From Anaerocolumna xylanovorans DSM 12503 (GTDB lineage: Bacteria; Bacillota; Clostridia; Lachnospirales; Lachnospiraceae), in contig NZ_FRFD01000004.1 of the NCBI RefSeq assembly GCF_900143645.1, forward strand, positions 62,001 through 126,000: a stretch of DNA of 64,000 bases, given 5' to 3'. The notes beneath the pieces were generated by a model that was not told the origin of the DNA, made no database searches, and worked only from the letters and a program-made list of their open reading frames with translations. The translations under genes and the position numbers were made by a program. Positions within the stretch are counted from its first letter, which is position 1. Each line of letters opens with the position of its first letter. Positions 59,021 through 64,000 of this stretch are shown in pieces.

Positions 59021-60655
59021 ATGATACAGGCTAGTAATATTACCTTAAGACTTGGCAAAAGAGCCTTATTTGAAGATGTAAATATTAAATTCACAGAAGG
59101 AAACTGCTACGGTTTAATCGGTGCTAACGGTGCCGGTAAATCTACTTTTCTTAAAATTCTCTCCGGTCAGTTGGAGCCTACCAAGGGTGATGTCATCATT
59201 ACACCCGGACAGAGACTTTCCTTCTTACAGCAGGACCACTTTAAATATGACCAGTATGATGTTCTAAACACCGTTATTATGGGAAACCAAAGACTTTATG
59301 ACATCATGAAGGAAAAGGATGCCATCTATGCCAAAGAAGATTTCTCCGAGGAAGACGGAATCAGAGCCAGTGAGTTAGAGGGTGAATTCGCTACCCTAAA
59401 CGGCTGGGAAGCAGAATCCGATGCCGCTACCCTCCTTAACGGACTTGGTATTGAGACCGACCTGCACTATAAGATGATGAGCGAATTAAACGGTAACCAG
59501 AAGGTAAAGGTGCTCCTCGCACAGGCTTTATTCGGAAATCCGGATATCCTTCTTCTCGATGAGCCTACCAACCACCTTGATATGGAAGCTATAAGATGGC
59601 TGGAGGAATTCCTGATTAATTTTGAAAACACTGTCATCGTGGTATCCCATGACCGTTACTTCTTAAATAAGGTCTGCACCCATACGGCAGATATCGATTA
59701 TGCCAAGATTCAGCTTTATGCCGGTAACTATGACTTCTGGTATGAGTCCAGCCAGTTAATGGTAAAGCAGATGAAGGAAGCCAATAAAAAGAAGGAAGAA
59801 AAGATTAAGGAATTGCAGGATTTTATCCAGCGTTTCAGCGCCAATGCTTCTAAATCCAAGCAGGCTACCTCCCGTAAAAAGGCACTGGAAAAAATCGAGC
59901 TGGATGACATCCGTCCCTCCAGCAGAAAATATCCTTATATTGATTTCAGGCCGAACCGTGAAATCGGCAATGAAGTATTGACCGTAACCAATCTGTCAAA
60001 GACCATAGATGGTGTTAAGATCCTTGATAATATATCCTTTACCATTAACCATGATGACAAGGCAGCCTTTGTAGGCCCCAACACCCAGGCAACTACCACA
60101 CTGTTCCGTATTCTTTCCGGTGAAATAGAACCCGACGAAGGAAGCTATAAGTGGGGAATTACTACCAGCCAATCTTATTTCCCGAAGGATAACACAAAGC
60201 ATTTTGCCTCCGAGGATACCATTGTTGACTGGCTTATGCCCTACTCTCCGGAAAAGGAGGTTACCTATGTCAGAGGATTCTTAGGAAGAATGCTCTTTGC
60301 CGGCGAAGAAGGTATAAAGAAGGTAAATGTTCTCTCCGGTGGTGAAAGAGTAAGAGTTATGCTCTCCAAGATGATGATTCTTGGTTCCAACGTACTTATT
60401 ATGGATGAGCCTACCAACCACCTTGATATGGAGTCCATTACAGCACTTAATAACGGCCTTATGAAATTCAATGGTGTAATTCTCTTTACTTCCCAGGATC
60501 ACCAGTTTGTACAGACTGTTGCTAACCGTATTATGGAGCTTACTCCCAACGGACTGATTGATAAGGTTACAAGCTATGACGAATATCTGGATAACGACGA
60601 ATTCGCAAGAAAGAGACAGATTATGCAGATTGACCGCGAGGATGACAATAATTAA
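59021..60655 (+). CDS. ABC-F family ATPase (YbiT/YkpA-like)
   Basis: 544 residues, two ATPase domains on one chain with the ABC-F interdomain linker (about 235-330) and no membrane part. First domain: Walker A GANGAGKST, Walker B ILLLDEPTNHLD. Second: signature LSGGERVRV, Walker B LIMDEPTNHLD, but Walker A is GPNTQATTT, where the Lys is missing. YbiT-type ABC-F proteins act on the ribosome in translation; a role in antibiotic protection is possible but not shown. Start at ATG 59021, 6 bases after AAAGGAG. Confidence 0.9.
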   Translation: MIQASNITLRLGKRALFEDVNIKFTEGNCYGLIGANGAGKSTFLKILSGQLEPTKGDVIITPGQRLSFLQQDHFKYDQYDVLNTVIMGNQRLYDIMKEKDAIYAKEDFSEEDGIRASELEGEFATLNGWEAESDAATLLNGLGIETDLHYKMMSELNGNQKVKVLLAQALFGNPDILLLDEPTNHLDMEAIRWLEEFLINFENTVIVVSHDRYFLNKVCTHTADIDYAKIQLYAGNYDFWYESSQLMVKQMKEANKKKEEKIKELQDFIQRFSANASKSKQATSRKKALEKIELDDIRPSSRKYPYIDFRPNREIGNEVLTVTNLSKTIDGVKILDNISFTINHDDKAAFVGPNTQATTTLFRILSGEIEPDEGSYKWGITTSQSYFPKDNTKHFASEDTIVDWLMPYSPEKEVTYVRGFLGRMLFAGEEGIKKVNVLSGGERVRVMLSKMMILGSNVLIMDEPTNHLDMESITALNNGLMKFNGVILFTSQDHQFVQTVANRIMELTPNGLIDKVTSYDEYLDNDEFARKRQIMQIDREDDNN

Positions 60656-60705
60656 GAAAATCCTTTTGATAAATCAAACAACCCATACACTTATTGGAAT
60701 GAAAT

Positions 60706-60745
60706 GAGGGCGCTTAAGAGTTTTTCTCTTAAGCGCCCTCATTTT
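60706..60745. terminator. Two-way terminator
   Basis: GAGGGCGCTTAAGAG, loop TTTTT, CTCTTAAGCGCCCTC, then ATTTTCTT. It serves the ABC-F gene and possibly the transporter gene coming from the other side. Confidence 0.9.
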
Positions 60746-60769
60746 CTTACTGAATTTATCTTATGTAGA

Positions 60770-62137
60770 TCAAACCAAGAAGAGTGCTACAACAATGGTC
60801 GCTGCAAAGCCGCACAGAACAGGAATTAAATTCTTTCTTGCCAGGTCCTTTGCATCAACGCCGCAGATTGCAGCTACGGGAATTACACCCCAGGGGATAA
60901 TGGTTCCGCCGCCTACCCATACAGTAATAATCTGTCCCAGTTCAGCTAAAGGAGCAACATTGATGGAACCGGATGCAGCAAAGGTCTGTGCAATGGAACC
61001 TGCCAGAGGAAGTCCGGAAAAGCCCGAGCCGTCCAGTCCGGTAATAACGCCAACGGCTGTTTCCGTAAGAACAATGGAGAATTTGGACAATGGTATATGA
61101 GCGGAGATAAAAAGTCCGATATCATTTAAAAGTCCGGTAGCATCGGGTCCTAATACCTTTTGCGCAAAACTTTCGCTTCCGATAAAGAAGAAGGCTGCTA
61201 TGACTACAACCGGTGCAAATATTTTCATAGAAAACTTAAATCCTTCTTTGATATGGTCTGTAACAGCTTCCAGTGCCTCTCCGATACCCTTGTCCAAAAT
61301 TGTGATGACACAGTTAAGGATGATGGCAGTTCCGGCTACCAGCGCCGTAGCGTCTCCGCCGTTGATTTTAAAGATTATCATTACAACAATATCTCCGATA
61401 AAACAGGCCGGCATAAGGACTGCAACAAATCTGGCAAGCTTTGGCTTTTCTATTTCCCTTGCCGCAAATTCTTTCTTCTCATCTGCCGTGGCAGCCTTAT
61501 TGAGCTTTAAGTCACGAAGCATCATAAAGAAAGCAACTCCTGCTGTCACAACGGACATGGTAATCCATAGAGGTATACTTGCTCTAATCGCTTCATTTAC
61601 ACTGATTCCAGCTGCTTTGGCGGTAATGGAAGGTGCCCCCTGGATTACAAAGTCGGAGGAAAGTCCAATACCATGACCGAAGATGTTCATTGCCACCGCT
61701 GCCCATATAACGGGAAGTCCAACCTCACCTGCAACGGGAAGTAAAAGTGCTCCGATTAAGGCTACTGCCGGTGAAGGCCAGATTAACCAGGATACAATCA
61801 GCATGGTAAAACCGATAATCCAGAATGCTGTTTTGTTGTTCTTGATAATCTTTCTTACCGGATGCATCATCACTTCGTCAGCCCCCAGGTGTGTCATAGC
61901 CTTGGACATGGATACGACCAGAGCAATAACAATAATAATACTTAGGAGTTCAATAAAGGAATTGACAAGTGCGTTGTTTAGGACCTGGATGGATTTAATG
62001 ATGCTTCCGGAATAGATAAAGCCAATAATCAAAGTTCCGGCGATACAGGGAATAACAATCTCCTTTTTAAAAAGGAGTACCACCAGAATGAGGATGGTAA
62101 TGATGATATACGCAATGTGCAAGGATGTTAAAGTCAT
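60770..62137 (-). CDS. Putative ion/organic-acid permease
   Basis: 455 residues, about 11-12 membrane helices, no signal peptide. GHGIGLSSDFVIQG and the second-half repeat LTETAVGVITGLDGSGFSG indicate an inverted-repeat ion-transporter fold as in the GntP/DctM/CitMHS superfamily. Substrate unknown, likely an organic acid with a cation. Starts at ATG 62137 (GAGGGAATCC) and is one unit with the FAD oxidoreductase 60 bases upstream, so the oxidoreductase may act on the transported acid. Confidence 0.7.
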   Translation of the reverse strand: MTLTSLHIAYIIITILILVVLLFKKEIVIPCIAGTLIIGFIYSGSIIKSIQVLNNALVNSFIELLSIIIVIALVVSMSKAMTHLGADEVMMHPVRKIIKNNKTAFWIIGFTMLIVSWLIWPSPAVALIGALLLPVAGEVGLPVIWAAVAMNIFGHGIGLSSDFVIQGAPSITAKAAGISVNEAIRASIPLWITMSVVTAGVAFFMMLRDLKLNKAATADEKKEFAAREIEKPKLARFVAVLMPACFIGDIVVMIIFKINGGDATALVAGTAIILNCVITILDKGIGEALEAVTDHIKEGFKFSMKIFAPVVVIAAFFFIGSESFAQKVLGPDATGLLNDIGLFISAHIPLSKFSIVLTETAVGVITGLDGSGFSGLPLAGSIAQTFAASGSINVAPLAELGQIITVWVGGGTIIPWGVIPVAAICGVDAKDLARKNLIPVLCGFAATIVVALFLV

Positions 62138-62155
62138 AGGATTCCCTCTCTTTCT

Positions 62156-62184
62156 ATTTGGGCAGTTTCGCAAGTAAGCTTGCG
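62156..62184 (-). repeat. Dispersed hairpin element, copy 2
   Basis: On the minus strand CGCAAGCTTACTTGCG and AAACTGCCCAAAT, 28 of 29 identical to 17613-17641. It lies between the oxidoreductase and transporter genes. Confidence 0.7.
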
Positions 62185-62197
62185 ATATACATAGGGG

Positions 62198-63463
62198 TTA
62201 GGATGCAAAAATATTAAGCAGTCCTTCCTTTTCAACATTTTCTCTGATCTCATTAATATCCGTCCTATACAAGTCAAGCTTTTTCATATGGTCAAAGAAA
62301 ACCGAGCCTGAAAATGTATATTTCTTTCCAAGTCCCTCCTCGGTCTGCATCTCTTCCCCAACATAAGCTATCGCTTCTCCGATTGCTGTTTTTCTGGATA
62401 AAATCAATAAAGGCTTCTCTTTTAAGAATCTGGTACTGTTGTACCCTGCCAGGACTCCGGTAACGATGGCTTCTGTATGTCCCACCAAAAGTCCTGCTTT
62501 CTCTCCTGCACAAAAAAGATTTTTCATACCGTCAACCTTAAGGTCATTTGTTCTGGGTGACATATTGAAATATCTCATGGAATTGCCCTTTCCTCCGGAA
62601 TAAGGATCTTCATAACGGGCATTTTCAAAACCGGGTATTCTGCGCAGCTTCTCCAGAGGGTAAAAAGGTGTCATAAGCTTGGCGTGGCCTGTATCAAGCA
62701 GGATAATATTTTCTGCAAATTCTTTTAATGCATATTGCTGACAGGCTTTCACGCTTAAATGGTTTTCAATGAACTCTTCCGGTAACGGTATTACTGCAAC
62801 TCCTTTCTGGTTTAGAGTATCTACAATTTCAGGTGCAAGTGATTCCTTATACAGCTTGCAGGAACCGCTCATGGCTCCCTTGGTGCCATTTGCCTTCTGT
62901 CCGGTTATTTCATGGACTCCGCAAAGTCCTGCAAGACTTACCCTTCCGCCAAAACTCGGGCATCTTAAAACACACATTGCACACCCATTACCGTATTTAC
63001 TGCAATTATGCATGGGGCCTGCCGTACCGGTAGTATCAATAAAGGCATCCCCTTCGTAAACAGTTCCCTTTGAGGTCTCAACACTTTTAATAACCCCATC
63101 TTCTGCCTGTGCTTTTATGACTCTCTCCTGAAGCTTTACTAAAACCCCGATTTCTTTCAGGTAATTGGCAACAGCCGTGGGCGTCTTGGCAATATCATAA
63201 AGGCTTGCATGTTCATGCCCCGGAAAGCTGATATTGGTATGACGGCAGGTTTTATCAATAATGCGGAAAATTTCTCCTCCGCCCATGGCTATCATTTCTT
63301 CCGTTGCGGTAAATCTTCCGTTGTTTCTCATGATACCGCCTACGAGTCCGGTTCCCAAAAGAGAATCCGTTCTCTCTAACAAAACAACTTCTGCTCCCTG
63401 TATTCTTGCCGCATATGCTGCGGAACATCCGGCCCAGCCGCCGCCAGTGATTATTATCTTCAT
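62198..63463 (-). CDS. FAD-dependent oxidoreductase
   Basis: 421 residues. N-terminal FAD-binding Rossmann motif ITGGGWAGCSAAYAARIQG and the acidic Glu of VVLLE; VGGIMRNNG; Cys-rich segment CSKYGNGCAMCVLRC (about 155-170), which could hold a metal or form a redox site; C-terminal FAD contact NLFCAGEKAGLLVGHTEAI. Family FAD_oxidored, often of unknown substrate. Co-directional with the permease. GGAAGAACAG lies before ATG 63463. Confidence 0.8.
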   Translation of the reverse strand: MKIIITGGGWAGCSAAYAARIQGAEVVLLERTDSLLGTGLVGGIMRNNGRFTATEEMIAMGGGEIFRIIDKTCRHTNISFPGHEHASLYDIAKTPTAVANYLKEIGVLVKLQERVIKAQAEDGVIKSVETSKGTVYEGDAFIDTTGTAGPMHNCSKYGNGCAMCVLRCPSFGGRVSLAGLCGVHEITGQKANGTKGAMSGSCKLYKESLAPEIVDTLNQKGVAVIPLPEEFIENHLSVKACQQYALKEFAENIILLDTGHAKLMTPFYPLEKLRRIPGFENARYEDPYSGGKGNSMRYFNMSPRTNDLKVDGMKNLFCAGEKAGLLVGHTEAIVTGVLAGYNSTRFLKEKPLLILSRKTAIGEAIAYVGEEMQTEEGLGKKYTFSGSVFFDHMKKLDLYRTDINEIRENVEKEGLLNIFAS

Positions 63464-63623
63464 CTGTTCTTCCTGCCTTTCTTTTCTGCTTGATGGTTAT
63501 CTTTTTTCATGTCTTTCTCATTGTGGTGATTTTTTTATTGTCTGCATCCTAATAAAAATTTTACAAAATTATATTATTTTCTCTTTCGTAGTATTTTCTA
63601 TCCTTTGCATTTTTAACATGTAC

Positions 63624-63677
63624 TTAAAATAAAAAAGCAAAGACAGCAATGTATTTCAATTGCTTCTTTGCTTTGAA
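63624..63677 (-). terminator. Terminator
   Basis: On the minus strand AAAGCAAAGAAGC and CTTTGCTTT arms, followed by TTTATTTTAAG. It ends the aminotransferase or another gene entering from the right. Confidence 0.55.
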
Positions 63678-63821
63678 AAGAATTTGTAATTCTATTTATT
63701 TTAAAGAGTATACATAAACTAACCCGTCTTTACAACTACCAAGTTGTATATTTTTCAGGCCCTATAGTGGACATTTTGTACACAATCCCCCTTTTTTCCC
63801 GTCAATCCGGCAGGAATGTCC

Positions 63822-64000
63822 TTACTCTGCCGCTATCAGCTTATGGGTAAATTCCTTCATTCTTACAAGAGCCCTGCCGATATTTTCCTCAGAAGCAGCA
63901 AAGGAGATCCGTATAAATTCACTGCAATTCTTTCCAAGTCCGACTGCCGGTATTACCGCTACCTGTTCTTCCTCCAAAAGCTTTCCTGCGTATCCCATTC
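63822..64000 (-). CDS. Class I/II aminotransferase, C-terminal part
   Basis: The last 59 codons of a gene that starts beyond the right edge. LLEEEQVAVIPAVGLGKN, then FIRISFAASEENIGRALVRM with the substrate-carboxylate Arg, is the end of PLP-dependent aspartate-type aminotransferases. Confidence 0.8.
   Translation of the reverse strand, partial: MGYAGKLLEEEQVAVIPAVGLGKNCSEFIRISFAASEENIGRALVRMKEFTHKLIAAE

Overview
The window comes from a low-GC, Gram-positive, anaerobic, spore-forming Firmicute, most likely a Lachnospiraceae-type Clostridium (cluster XIVa). This rests on the AT-rich sequence, AGGAGG ribosome sites, a LysM-GH18 protein of the spore cortex-lytic type, two DegV proteins, an FMN riboswitch, a CIRCE operator, a VanRS-like pair and serine/tyrosine-recombinase elements. 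The left half (1-31 kb) is accessory DNA and the right half (32-64 kb) is mostly chromosomal backbone.

Layout. 1-2.4 kb is a graveyard: a frameshifted membrane-anchored gene, a truncated SDR, an intact divergent TetR regulator with two candidate operators, a ParA remnant of a conjugative element, and an orphan DUF4157 protein. 2421-15896 is a 13,356-bp element integrated in tRNA-Thr(CGT), bounded by perfect 120-bp direct repeats. It carries a tyrosine integrase, divergent repressor/Cro pair, Rha antirepressor, excisionase-like protein, RepA-like helicase, a candidate iteron origin, a small terminase and its own sigma-70 factor, but no large terminase, capsid, tail or lysis gene. That is the plan of a phage satellite (PICI/SaPI-like). 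tRNA-Thr, tRNA-Pro, the LysM-GH18 gene and DegV follow, then an array of paired palindromes.

19.1-30.9 kb is the most striking region. The ATPase and permease genes of one ABC importer (SsuBC/TauBC type) are each split by a separate serine-recombinase element: 2.43 kb in the ATPase gene (core GAAGCT) and 7.79 kb in the permease gene (core GTTG). Joining the flanks at each core restores both reading frames exactly, so both look like precise site-specific insertions and could be reversible, as in the skin element of sigK.

31-36.6 kb holds a HEAT-like protein, a small PD-(D/E)XK-like protein and the FMN-riboswitch-controlled ribD-ribE-ribBA-ribH operon. 36.6-41.2 kb is a decayed stretch with repeated hairpin elements, Cys-rich hypothetical proteins and a second DegV. 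41.5-45.9 kb is a VanR/VanS-like system with a VanZ-DD-carboxypeptidase fusion and a CPBP protease. 46-51 kb has CIRCE-controlled htpG, a DUF5721-like gene and a GH13 debranching-type protein lacking catalytic residues. 51-58.5 kb has an ArsR-type regulator with a two-subunit ABC exporter and a BcrA-type ABC pair. 59-64 kb has an ABC-F ATPase behind an unusual leader, a transporter, an FAD oxidoreductase and the 3' end of an aminotransferase gene.

A recurrent theme is families of paired-hairpin intergenic elements. Some sit as 5' leaders that supply the Shine-Dalgarno sequence and, in places, a short upstream reading frame. A 26-nt identical block is shared by the leaders of the ABC-F gene and the unrelated nuclease-like gene 26 kb away, and a 20-nt palindrome is shared by the ribBA and CPBP protease leaders. 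All family assignments were made by eye from motifs; no database search was run.
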